From: Luteibacter anthropi
GTDB taxonomy: Bacteria; Pseudomonadota; Gammaproteobacteria; Xanthomonadales; Rhodanobacteraceae
Direction of reading: 5' to 3'
Assembly (NCBI RefSeq): GCF_011759365.1
Contig: NZ_JAARLZ010000009.1
Location: 1 to 64,000, forward strand
DNA: 64,000 nucleotides
The notes under the pieces were generated by a model. That model made no database searches. It worked only from the letters and a program-made list of their open reading frames with translations, and was not told the DNA's origin. Within the stretch, counting starts at the first letter, position 1, and each line of letters opens with the position of its first letter. Below, piece after piece: positions 23,382 to 32,175 of this stretch. A program made the position numbers and the translations under genes.

Positions 23382-23884
23382 GTTTGCACCTTTATTGAAC
23401 CTACCTGCGCGTCTGGCCGGATGGCTTCGGACAGCAGCACCATGAGTTTCCTTGAGGCCTCGACCCGTTCCTCTTCCCCAAGGAACGCGCCGATTTCGAG
23501 CTGATTGCCGTGCGACGCAAGCAAAAGGTGCTGACGCCCGTTTCGTTGGACCAGCCTTACCCTGACCCAGTATGTCTGGAAGCGCGACATCCTGCGACCG
23601 GGCCATACCCGGATTTCCAGAACATCCCCGTCGATGGCGATACGTTCACCCCTGTCGCCGGCCCGCCAGGCCGCGCCAAGCGCGAAACCCACCGCGAAGA
23701 CCTCGATCAGCGCGAACAGGGGAGCAAACACATTCCCCTGCCATGCACCGAACGCCGCCGTCGCCAGGGCGATCGCCGCCAGACCGAGGATGAGCCTCCA
23801 CAGACCGCGCTTTCCCAGCGCACGGTTGGGCCTGAGCCACAACACGCGCGGCTGGCCCGCGGCGGTCGGTCGAAGCACGATCAT
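23378..23884 (-). CDS. DUF2244 membrane protein
   Basis: This is a 168-aa protein with two adjacent hydrophobic helices (LILGLAAIALATAAFGAW and APLFALIEVFAVGFALGAAW) followed by a soluble domain with the DUF2244 signature (RIAIDGDVLEIRVWPG, HLLLASHGNQLEIGAFLGEE). The start at 23884 gives MIVLRPTAAG. The family commonly sits beside oxidase genes and has no defined role. It overlaps ctaC by ATGA and is the first gene of the ctaCDE transcript. The 166-bp gap to the divergent putA should hold both promoters. Confidence 0.88.
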   Translation of the reverse strand: MIVLRPTAAGQPRVLWLRPNRALGKRGLWRLILGLAAIALATAAFGAWQGNVFAPLFALIEVFAVGFALGAAWRAGDRGERIAIDGDVLEIRVWPGRRMSRFQTYWVRVRLVQRNGRQHLLLASHGNQLEIGAFLGEEERVEASRKLMVLLSEAIRPDAQVGSIKVQT

Positions 23885-24050
23885 GGAGATCCTGGCGTGC
23901 CTGGAACGCTCGGATGATAGGGCGCTCAACAGGATGCGGCAAGGTTGTCACGTGACGGATTGTCGCAGTCCATGACCTCCCGCATAGCAACACACAAGAA
24001 ACCGCGCCCTACCCTACAATGACCGGTCTCCCAGTCCCCAAGCCACCCAA

Positions 24051-27000
24051 GTGAATCCGTCCATCCTCCGTCCCGAACTCCCGACCGGCGCCGAGCCGGC
24101 TCGCGCTCGCATCACAGCCGCCTGGCTGCGCGACGAAACCGAGGCCGTGAACGACCTGCTCGCGCAGGCCAGTCTGCCTCCGACCGAACGCGAGCACGTC
24201 ATCGACGTGGCCGCCGGCCTGGTGACCCGCGTCCGCGCGCGCGCCAAGGACCAGAGCGCCGTCGAATCCTTCATGCGCCAGTACGACCTCTCCTCCGAGG
24301 AAGGCGTGTTGCTGATGTGCGTGGCCGAAGCCCTGCTGCGCATTCCCGACAAGGGCACGGCGGACAAGCTCATCCGCGACAAGCTCGGCGACGCCAACTG
24401 GAAGAAACACCTCGGCCAGAGCGAGTCCGTGTTCGTCAACGCCTCCACCTGGGGCCTGATGCTCACCGGCCACCTGGTGAACCTCGCCGAAGAAACCCGC
24501 AAGGACTTCACCTCCGGCCTTCGCCGCCTCGTCGGTCGCGCCGGCGAGCCGGTGGTGCGCCTCGCCGTGCGCCAGGCCATGCGGATCATGGGCCACCAGT
24601 TCGTGATGGGACGCACGATCAAGGAAGCCCTCGACCGCGCCGAGGAAAAAGAACACGCCGTTTATCGCTATTCGTACGACATGCTCGGCGAATCGGCGCT
24701 CACCCAGGCCACGGCCGAGCGCTACCAGCAGGATTACCGCGACGCGATCAACGCGCTGGGTGCCCGCGGTCCGTTCACCAGCAACCTCGAAGCGCCGTCG
24801 ATCTCGGTGAAGCTCTCGGCGCTGCATCCGCGCTACGAAGTGCCCAACCGCGCCCGTGCCCGTACCGAACTGGGCGCCAAGCTGCTCGAACTCTCGCAGC
24901 TGGCTTTCAAGAACAACATCGCGCTCTCGGTGGACGCCGAGGAAGCCGATCGCCTGGAGCTGTCGCTCGACATCATCGGCGATGTCTTCGAGCATCCCTC
25001 GCTGGAAGGCTGGAACGGCCTGGGCATCGTCATCCAGGCCTACCAGAAGCGCGCGCCCTTCGTCATCGACTGGGTGACGGAAAAGGCCCGCGCCACCGGC
25101 CGACGCTGGTTCGTGCGCCTGGTGAAGGGCGCCTACTGGGATGCCGAGGTCAAGCGCGCGCAGGAAAACGGCCTGTCGGGCTACCCGGTGTACACGCGCA
25201 AGCCGAACACCGACGTCAGCTACCTGGCCTGCGCCCATCGCCTGTTCAACGCCGGCAGCGACCTGATCTACCCGCAGTTCGCCACGCACAACGCGCACAC
25301 CATCGCCGCGATCCACCATATCGCCAAGGGTCGTCCGTACGAGCACCAGCGCCTGCACGGCATGGGTGCCGACCTCTACGCGGAAGTGATCGGCAAGGAC
25401 AAGCTCAATGTCCCCTGCCGCGTCTACGCGCCGGTCGGCAGCCATGAAGACCTGCTGCCCTACCTCGTCCGCCGCCTGCTCGAGAACGGCGCCAACACCA
25501 GCTTTGTCAACCGCGTGGTCGACGAGTCGGTGCCGGTGCGCGAACTCGTGGCCGACCCGTGCGAGACGGTCCGCGCCTTCGCCTCCATTCCCCACCCCCG
25601 CATTCCCCTGCCGGTCAATCTCTACGGCGAACTCCGGAAGAACTCCATGGGCATGAACTTCGCAAACGACAACGAGCTCAACGAACTCGCCGACGCCGTC
25701 AACCGCCACACCGGTCCGTGGCAGGCCGCCCCGCTGGTCGCGGGCGCCGCGTCTTCGGGCACCAAGGTGGAAGTCACCGATCCGTCCGACCGTCGCCGCA
25801 TCGTCGGCACGGTGGAAAACGCCGACCAGGCCCTGGTCGAGCGTGCGCTGTCCGCCGCCGTGGCCGCCCAGCACGGCTGGGACCGCCTGCCGGCCGCCAG
25901 CCGCGCCGCCATCCTCGAGCACGCCGCCGAGCAGCTTGAGCACCGCCGCGCCGAGTTCATCGCGCTGTGCGTGCGCGAGGCAGGCAAGAGCCTGCCCGAC
26001 GCCATCGCGGAAATCCGCGAGGCCGCCGACTTCCTGCGTTACTACGCCACCATGGCCCGCCGCCTGTTCGGCCAGCCGGAACAGCTCCCCGGCCCCACCG
26101 GCGAGAGCAACCAGCTGTTCCTCAACGGCCGTGGCGTGTTCGTCTGCATCAGCCCGTGGAACTTCCCGCTGGCGATCTTCCTGGGTCAGGTCGCAGCTGC
26201 GCTGGCGGCCGGCAATGCCGTCATCGCCAAGCCCGCCGAGCAGACCTCGCTCATCGGCCACCTCGCGGTGAAGCTGCTGCACGACGCCGGCGTGCCGGCC
26301 GACGTGCTCCAGTACCTGCCGGGCGACGGCGCTACGGTCGGCGCCGCCCTCACCCGCGATCCGCGCGTATCGGGCGTGGCCTTCACCGGTTCCACCGACA
26401 CCGCCTGGGCGATCAACCGCGCCCTTGCCGCCCGCAACGCCCCGATCGCCGCGCTCATCGCCGAAACCGGCGGCCAGAACGCCATGATCGCCGACTCCTC
26501 GGCCCTGCCCGAGCAGATCGTCAAGGACGTGGTGGCCTCCGCCTTCCAGTCGGCCGGCCAGCGCTGCTCTGCCGCGCGCATCCTGTTCGTGCAGGAAGAC
26601 ATCGCCGACAAGGTCATCTCGATGCTGGCCGGCGCCATGGCCGAGCTGAAGATCGGCGACCCGGGCCTGCTCTCCACCGATGTCGGTCCCGTCATCGACG
26701 AGGATGCCCGCAAGATCCTGGTTGACCACGCCGCCCGCATGGATCGCGAAGCGAAGAAGATCGCCGAAGTCGCGCTGCCGGAAGCCACCGCCAACGGCAC
26801 CTTCTTCGCTCCGCGCGCCTACGAGATCCCGTCGCTCGACGTGCTCACCCGCGAAGTGTTCGGCCCCGTGCTGCACGTGATCCGCTGGAAGGCCGCCGAC
26901 CTGGAGAAGGTCGTCGACCAGATCAACGCCACCGGCTACGGCCTCACGCTGGGCATCCACAGCCGCATCGACGACACCATCGAGTTCATCTCCAGCCGCG

Positions 27001-27203
27001 CGCGCGTGGGCAACTGCTACGTCAACCGCAACCAGATCGGTGCGGTGGTCGGCGTGCAGCCCTTCGGCGGCGAAGGCCTGTCCGGCACGGGCCCCAAGGC
27101 CGGTGGCCCGCACTACCTGCTGCGTTTCGCCGGCGAGCGTACGCTCACCGTGAACACCACGGCGGCCGGCGGCAACGCTTCGCTGCTGACCATCGGCGAG
27201 TAA
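24051..27203 (+). CDS. putA: Bifunctional proline dehydrogenase / P5C dehydrogenase
   Basis: This 1050-aa enzyme converts proline to glutamate in two steps with substrate channelling. Residues about 50-480 are the FAD-dependent proline dehydrogenase domain (AYQKRAPFVIDWVTEKARAT, RLVKGAYWDAEVKRA). Residues about 550-1040 are the NAD-dependent aldehyde dehydrogenase domain with catalytic Cys839 in QSAGQRCSAARIL, and AETGGQNAMI upstream. The start is GTG. The N-terminal ribbon-helix-helix DNA-binding domain of trifunctional PutA is absent, so this form should not repress its own gene. A terminator follows. The opposite strand is open for 1034 codons, a codon-bias shadow. Confidence 0.96.
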   Translation: MNPSILRPELPTGAEPARARITAAWLRDETEAVNDLLAQASLPPTEREHVIDVAAGLVTRVRARAKDQSAVESFMRQYDLSSEEGVLLMCVAEALLRIPDKGTADKLIRDKLGDANWKKHLGQSESVFVNASTWGLMLTGHLVNLAEETRKDFTSGLRRLVGRAGEPVVRLAVRQAMRIMGHQFVMGRTIKEALDRAEEKEHAVYRYSYDMLGESALTQATAERYQQDYRDAINALGARGPFTSNLEAPSISVKLSALHPRYEVPNRARARTELGAKLLELSQLAFKNNIALSVDAEEADRLELSLDIIGDVFEHPSLEGWNGLGIVIQAYQKRAPFVIDWVTEKARATGRRWFVRLVKGAYWDAEVKRAQENGLSGYPVYTRKPNTDVSYLACAHRLFNAGSDLIYPQFATHNAHTIAAIHHIAKGRPYEHQRLHGMGADLYAEVIGKDKLNVPCRVYAPVGSHEDLLPYLVRRLLENGANTSFVNRVVDESVPVRELVADPCETVRAFASIPHPRIPLPVNLYGELRKNSMGMNFANDNELNELADAVNRHTGPWQAAPLVAGAASSGTKVEVTDPSDRRRIVGTVENADQALVERALSAAVAAQHGWDRLPAASRAAILEHAAEQLEHRRAEFIALCVREAGKSLPDAIAEIREAADFLRYYATMARRLFGQPEQLPGPTGESNQLFLNGRGVFVCISPWNFPLAIFLGQVAAALAAGNAVIAKPAEQTSLIGHLAVKLLHDAGVPADVLQYLPGDGATVGAALTRDPRVSGVAFTGSTDTAWAINRALAARNAPIAALIAETGGQNAMIADSSALPEQIVKDVVASAFQSAGQRCSAARILFVQEDIADKVISMLAGAMAELKIGDPGLLSTDVGPVIDEDARKILVDHAARMDREAKKIAEVALPEATANGTFFAPRAYEIPSLDVLTREVFGPVLHVIRWKAADLEKVVDQINATGYGLTLGIHSRIDDTIEFISSRARVGNCYVNRNQIGAVVGVQPFGGEGLSGTGPKAGGPHYLLRFAGERTLTVNTTAAGGNASLLTIGE

Positions 27204-27234
27204 TCACTAAGCTGATTCGGCACTCGCCGCACCA

Positions 27235-27267
27235 AGGCCGCGTTCCGCAAGGAATGCGGCCTTTTTC
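27235..27267 (+). terminator. Rho-independent terminator of putA
   Basis: The stem GGCCGCGTTCC / GGAATGCGGCC (one mismatch) closes a GCAA loop and is followed by TTTTT. Confidence 0.9.
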
Positions 27268-27333
27268 ATGGGCCTGTTGCAGACAGGCGACCGGCCATAC
27301 ATTGAAGACCCTCATGGTCAAAAGGAGTTCGCC

Positions 27334-27399
27334 ATGTACACGATCGCCATAAGACATGCGATCCGGGACGGGATACGGCCGGATGCGGCAAGCAAGTGA
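27334..27399 (+). CDS. 21-aa leader ORF overlapping the next gene
   Basis: The ATG at 27334 has an excellent ribosome site (AAAAGGAG, 6 bases upstream) and encodes MYTIAIRHAIRDGIRPDAAS + K before TGA at 27397. That stop overlaps the GTG start of the following gene (GTGA), which itself has no clear ribosome site. So either this is a coupling leader peptide, or the two frames form one protein joined by a -1 shift or a lost base; the joined product would be 275 aa. Confidence 0.5.
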   Translation: MYTIAIRHAIRDGIRPDAASK

Positions 27400-28160
27400 G
27401 TTTCTCGGTACCCGCACCGGCCAAGAGTGCGCCCTGCCAAGGCCAGAACATCACGACGGGCACACAGTGGGCCGCGCATTTCAATGCACTGGGTGGAAGT
27501 GGCGACGTCAAGCGGCACGGCCAGTGCGGTTTCGACCTCGGCAGTGGTGCAACCGCCGCCTTCAACGCGACCATCGCTGCCATGGCATCGATCAGCTTCT
27601 GGCTGAACTCTCTCAGCAATGAGTTGCGCCTCGCCACATGGAGCAACGGTATTGGCGCGAAGCTACCGATCGAAGGTTTTTTCTATACATCGCTCTCGGG
27701 GCTGCCGATCGCGCAACGGGATCAGAAGGACCACTGGAACAGCACGGGCATAAAACTGCCCGTCATAAAGCTCACCTTACCGACGGGCAGTGCACCGGCA
27801 CGCTTCGATTACGTGCAGGGTGATCAGGCCGTACCGCCGCCGGATACGGGCCCTCTCCCCGTACCCCAGCTGAAACCTGCCGTGGTGGAAGCCACCGGCA
27901 GCGGCGGAACCCTGCTCAAGCTCGATGATTTCCGCAACCTGGACAAGGTGACCGTCCGCCTGACCGGCATCGCCAAGCGCGATACCGAAGAAAAGCGGGC
28001 CAGCGGTGCATCACCCCTGGTGTTCGCCATACCCGCGGCATGGATAGCGGAAAACCAGGGTAGCCCGTTCTTCATCAATTACAGCGTTATTCCGAGAACA
28101 GGAGACCGGCGCGAATTTTCCCGGTACCTGCGACTGGGAACGAACCGCGCACATCCATGA
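27396..28160 (+). CDS. Hypothetical protein of low-GC islet, 254 aa
   Basis: I do not recognise a family. The GTG start at 27396 is the first in frame and relies on coupling to the 21-aa leader. Segments that look structured are FNATIAAMASISFWLNSLSN (helical), then beta-rich stretches such as LDKVTVRLTGIAKRD and SPLVFAIPAAWIAENQGSPF-FINYSV, reminiscent of a beta-sandwich. A Pro-rich linker (AVPPPDTGPLPVPQLKP) separates the halves. There is no clear signal peptide. Base composition is visibly less GC-rich than in putA. The DUF2599 gene starts 14 bp after its stop, suggesting one transcript. Confidence 0.65.
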   Translation: MSFSVPAPAKSAPCQGQNITTGTQWAAHFNALGGSGDVKRHGQCGFDLGSGATAAFNATIAAMASISFWLNSLSNELRLATWSNGIGAKLPIEGFFYTSLSGLPIAQRDQKDHWNSTGIKLPVIKLTLPTGSAPARFDYVQGDQAVPPPDTGPLPVPQLKPAVVEATGSGGTLLKLDDFRNLDKVTVRLTGIAKRDTEEKRASGASPLVFAIPAAWIAENQGSPFFINYSVIPRTGDRREFSRYLRLGTNRAHP

Positions 28161-28174
28161 CAAGGAGCCTGCTC

Positions 28175-28657
28175 ATGTCCGAGCCATCTTCCACAACACG
28201 CCGACGCAGACATGTCGCCATGGCCGGTGTACTGATCGCGATGCTTCTGGCAATCGCCCATACGGCGGTCGCCACGCCACCGTCCGCGGTCAAAGGTGGC
28301 CACATCCAGGAACTGAACTGCAATCCATACATACTGAGTGGCGAATGGATCCTGCGTACGGACGGCGATAATGCCGGGCAATGGAGCCTCAGCCTTACAC
28401 CATCGTCCTGCGGGCGGCAGATCACCCGCACAGCTGAATTCGCCCACATGTTCGACGAGGTGGTTACCAAATTCGGAGATTCGCGCTACTTCACGAACCC
28501 GCGGGGAATGAAGGACCAGCTTCAGTGCCATCTCGACAACGCCAGCGGCAACAACACCTGGAACCTGGAGCCTCACCGGCCCGATGTCGGGCTGACCGCC
28601 ACGAAGGCGGCCCAGTGCAACCCCAGCAAGGCGACGCTGTTCACACCTGCGGGCTGA
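28175..28657 (+). CDS. DUF2599 family secreted protein
   Basis: This is a 160-aa protein. The ATG at 28175 is preceded by AAGGAG at 7 bases; an ATG at 28157 is upstream. The basic N-terminus (TRRRRHVAMAG) and hydrophobic VLIAMLLAIAHTAVA form a signal peptide. The C-terminal part has the DUF2599 pattern: MKDQLQCHLDNA, then WNLEPHRPDVG and AAQCNPSK, with paired Cys residues likely forming disulfides outside the cytoplasm. Function is unknown for the family. It is the second gene of the islet operon, followed after 109 bp by another unknown gene. Confidence 0.75.
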   Translation: MSEPSSTTRRRRHVAMAGVLIAMLLAIAHTAVATPPSAVKGGHIQELNCNPYILSGEWILRTDGDNAGQWSLSLTPSSCGRQITRTAEFAHMFDEVVTKFGDSRYFTNPRGMKDQLQCHLDNASGNNTWNLEPHRPDVGLTATKAAQCNPSKATLFTPAG

Positions 28658-28766
28658 CTACCTGCCGGCCTATTGCAATTGCGCCCGGTTGGATGGACAG
28701 TGTTCCTCGCAAGACAACCTACGTCGGCCGGTACCCGACGCCCACCCACCCAGGGAGGAATGCGAC

Positions 28767-29390
28767 ATGACGTCGCTACCGGCCGTTCGACTTGTCACCA
28801 GCAACCCGCCATACCCATCCAATGTGTCCGCGCCGGGAAGAGCTAGGGCGCCGGCAAAACCGCCTAGAACTCCGGCAAAGCCCAGACGTGGTGCAGATGA
28901 CGAAACTCGCCTGCGGTCCCTGTTGGCCGAAGGCCGTGGCGCGCTCGGCACATCTGCGGTCGACATCCATTTCAACTCACTCGACTGCCGGACGCTGGAC
29001 AAGCAAGGCATCTATGTCATGGATGAATTCATCATCGACACTCGCGGCTCCGCGTTGCTTATCGAGCAGCTCGACAACGAGCGGGTGCTCACCGGGGTCG
29101 GCGGCCTTCACATCGATTGCCGCATCCTGTTCCGCCGGGCCTATGGAACAATGATCTGCCGGCTTGGCGTAGACCGGATCACCGCCGACACGCATATCGG
29201 ACTCATCGAAAGCCGCAGCCTGAAGGAAGTGCAGTCCTTCAGCTTCTCGCGGCCACGGCACGTGGGACACGATGGCGGTGGATCGCTCTGGACGCACCTT
29301 GAATACCGGTCAAGTCCGTTGAACGAAATCCAGGGCATCACCTGGCGTGGCGGGTCGCTACGGCTTGCCAGTATCACCCTGACCCCATGA
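28767..29390 (+). CDS. Hypothetical protein of low-GC islet, 207 aa
   Basis: I do not recognise a family. The ATG at 28767 has GGGAGGA 7 bases upstream. The first 45 residues are Pro/Ala/Arg-rich and probably disordered (RARAPAKPPRTPAKPRRG). The rest alternates polar and hydrophobic residues as in an all-beta fold (GIYVMDEFIIDTRGSALLIE, WTHLEYRSSPLNEIQGITWR). No signal peptide or membrane helix is seen. It is the third gene of the islet and is followed at once by a strong terminator. Confidence 0.65.
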   Translation: MTSLPAVRLVTSNPPYPSNVSAPGRARAPAKPPRTPAKPRRGADDETRLRSLLAEGRGALGTSAVDIHFNSLDCRTLDKQGIYVMDEFIIDTRGSALLIEQLDNERVLTGVGGLHIDCRILFRRAYGTMICRLGVDRITADTHIGLIESRSLKEVQSFSFSRPRHVGHDGGGSLWTHLEYRSSPLNEIQGITWRGGSLRLASITLTP

Positions 29391-29394
29391 AAAC

Positions 29395-29432
29395 GAAGGC
29401 CCGGCATCTTTTGCAAGATGCCGGGCCTTATT
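29395..29432. terminator. Strong intrinsic terminator of the islet
   Basis: A perfect 13-bp stem, AAGGCCCGGCATC / GATGCCGGGCCTT, encloses TTTTGCAA and is followed by ATTG. Because A residues also precede the left arm it may act for both the islet and the convergent peptidase gene. Confidence 0.9.
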
Positions 29433-29453
29433 GCGTCACCGGGTTATGGCGGC

Positions 29454-31632
29454 TTACTTCAGGCCACGATCCTTCAGCATCGGCTCGATGCTAGGCTCCT
29501 TGCCGCGGAAGTCGTGGTAGAGCTTGCCCAGTTCTTCCGTATTGCCGCGCGAGAGGATCTTGTCGCGGAAGATCTGGCCGTTTTCACGGGTCAGGCCACC
29601 GTGCTCCTTGAACCACTCGAAGGCATCGGAATCGAGCATCTGCGTCCACAGGTAGGCGTAGTAACCGGCGGCGTAGCCGTTGCCCCAGATGTGCTGGAAG
29701 TAACTCGAACGGTAGCGCGGCGGTACCTGCGGCAGGGTGAAGCCTGCCTTCTTGAGGGCTTCGGCTTCGAACTTGTCCACGTCCTGCTTCGGCGCGTCGG
29801 CCGGCAGCATGTGCCACTGCATGTCGAGCAGCGCGGCCGAGATGAGTTCGCTCATCGCATAGCCCTGGTTGAAGCTCTTCGCCTTCTTGATCTTGGCGAC
29901 GAGTTCATCCGGCATCGGTGCGCCGGTCTGGTAGTGCTTGGCGTAGTTGGCGAAGACCTTCGGATCCGAGGCCCACTGTTCGTTGAACTGCGACGGGAAT
30001 TCCACGAAGTCGCGTGCCGTATTGGAACCGGACAGCGACACGTACTTCGTGTTGGCGAACATGCCGTGCAGCGCATGGCCAAACTCGTGGAACATGGTGG
30101 TGACGTCGTCGAACGACAGCAGCGCCGGCTGGCCCGGTGCCGGCTTGGTGAAGTTCGCCACGTTGTACACGACCGGCTTGGTACCGAGCAGCGTCGACGA
30201 AGTTGCTCATCCAGGCGCCGCCGTTCTTGTTGTCACGCTTGAAGTAATCGCAGTAGAACAGCGCCATGGAGGTGCCGTCCTTGTCGAACACTTCGAACAC
30301 GCGGACGTCCGGCTGGTATACCGGGATGTCCTTGCGCTCCTTGAAGGTGATGCCGTAGAGCTGGTTGGCGGCGTAGAACACGCCGTTCTGCAGCACGTTG
30401 TCCAGCTCGAAGTACGGCTTGACCTGCGATTCGTCGAGGTCGTACTTGGCCTTGCGCACCTTCTCGGCGTAGTGGTCCCAGTCCCAGGCCTGTACCTGGA
30501 AACCGCCCTTGTCCTGGTCGATGGCGGCCTGGATGTCCTTGGATTCCGACTTGGCACGGGCGACGGCGGCCGGCACCAGGCGCTCCATGAACTTCTCGGC
30601 GGCCTCGGGCTTCTTGGCCATCTGGTCGTCGAGCTTCCATGCGGCGTAGTTCGGGAAGCCGAGCAGCTTGGCCTGTTCGGCACGGACTTGCGCGATGCGC
30701 GTGATGATCTCGCGCGTGTCGTTGGCGTCGCCGTGCTCGGCGCGCTCCCACGAAGCCTTGAACAGCTTCTCGCGGGTGTCGCGGTTGTTCATGCCCTGCA
30801 GGGCCGGCTGCTGCGTGGTGTTCTGCAGGGTAACGACGTACTTGCCGTCGAGCTTGCGATCCTTGGCGGCCTGCGCGGCGGCCTGGATATCGGCATCGGA
30901 CAGGCCGTCGAGCGCTTTCACGTCGTCTACCGTCAGGGCGCCGGCCTTGGTGGCGGCGAGCAGCTGGTTGGTGAACCTGGTGCTGAGCGTGGAGGACTCC
31001 TTGTTGAGTTCCTTCAGCTTGGTCTTGTCGGCTTCGGAGAGCTTGGCACCGGCGTGCACGAAGTCGTCGTACTTCACTTCGAGCAGGCGGGCGGATTCCG
31101 GATCGAGGTTCAGCGAATCGCGCTTGTCGTACAGCGCCTTCACGCGCTGGAACAGCTTGTCGTTGAGGTAGATCGCGTCGCTATGCGCGGCGAGCTTCGG
31201 GGATTCCTCTTCCTCGACCTTCTGCAGCGTGTCGTTGGTGTTGGCGCCGGTAAGGCCGCTGAACACGCTCATGGCGCGGCGCAGCAGCGCACCGGACTTC
31301 TCCATCGCGACGATGGTGTTGTCGAAGGTGGGCTCTTCCGTCGAATTGGCGATGGCGTCGATTTCGGCCAGTTCCTGCTTCATGCCCTCTTCGATGGCGG
31401 GCTGGAAGTCGGTATCGACGATCTTGTCGAAAGGCGGCGCCTCGAACGGCAGCTCGCTCTTGGTCAGCAGCGGGTTCACGTGGGCGGCAGGTGCGGCGGC
31501 AGCGGTCGCGGCCGGGGCGGGAGCCGCCGTGCCGCTGGCGACCGGGGCCTGGGCCTTGTCGGCGTCGTTCGACGACGAGCAGGCCGTGGTGAGTGCGATC
31601 GAGGTGGCGATCACGAGCGTGCGTACCTTCAT
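29454..31632 (-). pseudogene. M3 family metallopeptidase (Dcp-like), frameshifted
   Basis: The N-terminal frame runs from 31632: a lipoprotein signal (MKVRTLVIATSIALTTAC) and the peptidase helical domain up to NKNGGAWMSNFVDA near 30192. Homology then continues in another frame (LLGTKPVVYNVANFTKPAPG) through the zinc site TMFHEFGHALHG to the stop at 29454. The natural reading SNFVDQSxLLGTKP lacks 8 bp; a deletion between two TCGAC repeats would explain this exactly. Restored, the protein would have 728 aa, normal for a peptidyl-dipeptidase Dcp. As written, the N-terminal product lacks the catalytic HExxH. An assembly error cannot be excluded. Confidence 0.85.
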
Positions 31633-31714
31633 GGACGGAGGGTCCCCTGGCGGTTGGTCAAACCAGGGACTCTAGCGGCCGCGTCCGGTCGGGGACAACC
31701 ACCGGAAGTAACCC

Positions 31715-31800
31715 TGTAGGAGCGCGCCTTGCGCGCGACCGCTACGAAGCCATGTATCGCGGGATTCGTAGCGGTCGCGCGCAAGGCGCGCTCCTACGGG
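31715..31800. repeat. REP pair, inverted
   Basis: The rightward TAGGAGCGCGCCTTGCGCGC and leftward GGTCGCGCGCAAGGCGCGCT surround a spacer in which CGCTACGAA and TTCGTAGCG are also complementary, so the whole 85 bp can fold as one long hairpin. It lies upstream of the M3 peptidase gene. Confidence 0.88.
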
Positions 31801-31803
31801 GCC

Positions 31804-32139
31804 TTAGCGGGTGTCGCGTAGTTCCCAGCTGTTGCCGATCAAGAGGTTGAGGCGGTGCTTCACGATGCGCATCGGCAGGCTGGTGGTGAGTTTGACGTCG
31901 GTGCGGTCGTTCGACAGTTCGCCCGTGGCGCTCGCGCTGGCATCGGTCACGCCGAGGCTGTCGTCCACTTCATCCGGCTCCGGCTGCTTTGCGCGCCAGC
32001 GCTGGAACAGGTTGTCGCTGCGCATGGCGTCGGCGATGTCTGCCGCGAGCTTTTCCGGGCCGATGCCTTCGAAGGCCAGGTCCGGGTCCGGGCCCCTGGC
32101 CTTGCTCATGTCCTTGACGGAGAGAAAGTAGGTAGTCAT
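31804..32139 (-). CDS. Conserved-looking hypothetical protein, 111 aa
   Basis: This is a 111-aa soluble, acidic protein with no signal peptide. It has a helical first half (LAFEGIGPEKLAADIADAMR, FQRWRAKQPEPDEVDD) and a Ser/Thr/Ala linker before TSLPMRIVKHRLNLLIGNSW. I do not recognise the family. Codon use matches its neighbours and the frame is intact, which supports a real gene. It is transcribed in the same direction as bioD and starts 36 bp after the bioD stop, so it may share its transcript. Confidence 0.65.
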   Translation of the reverse strand: MTTYFLSVKDMSKARGPDPDLAFEGIGPEKLAADIADAMRSDNLFQRWRAKQPEPDEVDDSLGVTDASASATGELSNDRTDVKLTTSLPMRIVKHRLNLLIGNSWELRDTR

Positions 32140-32175
32140 GGCGAATTCTTTACGTCGGTGCTCGTGAAGGCGCTG

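Noticed and set aside
23382-23606. N-terminal extension of CtaC
   Set aside because: It overlaps the DUF2244 gene in another frame. The start at 23381 has both a ribosome site and a signal peptide.
24009-27113. 1034-codon open frame antisense to putA
   Set aside because: It lies entirely opposite a clear PutA. Its translation is low-complexity (Val, Ala, Gly, His, Asp rich) as expected from high third-position GC, and it has no domain.
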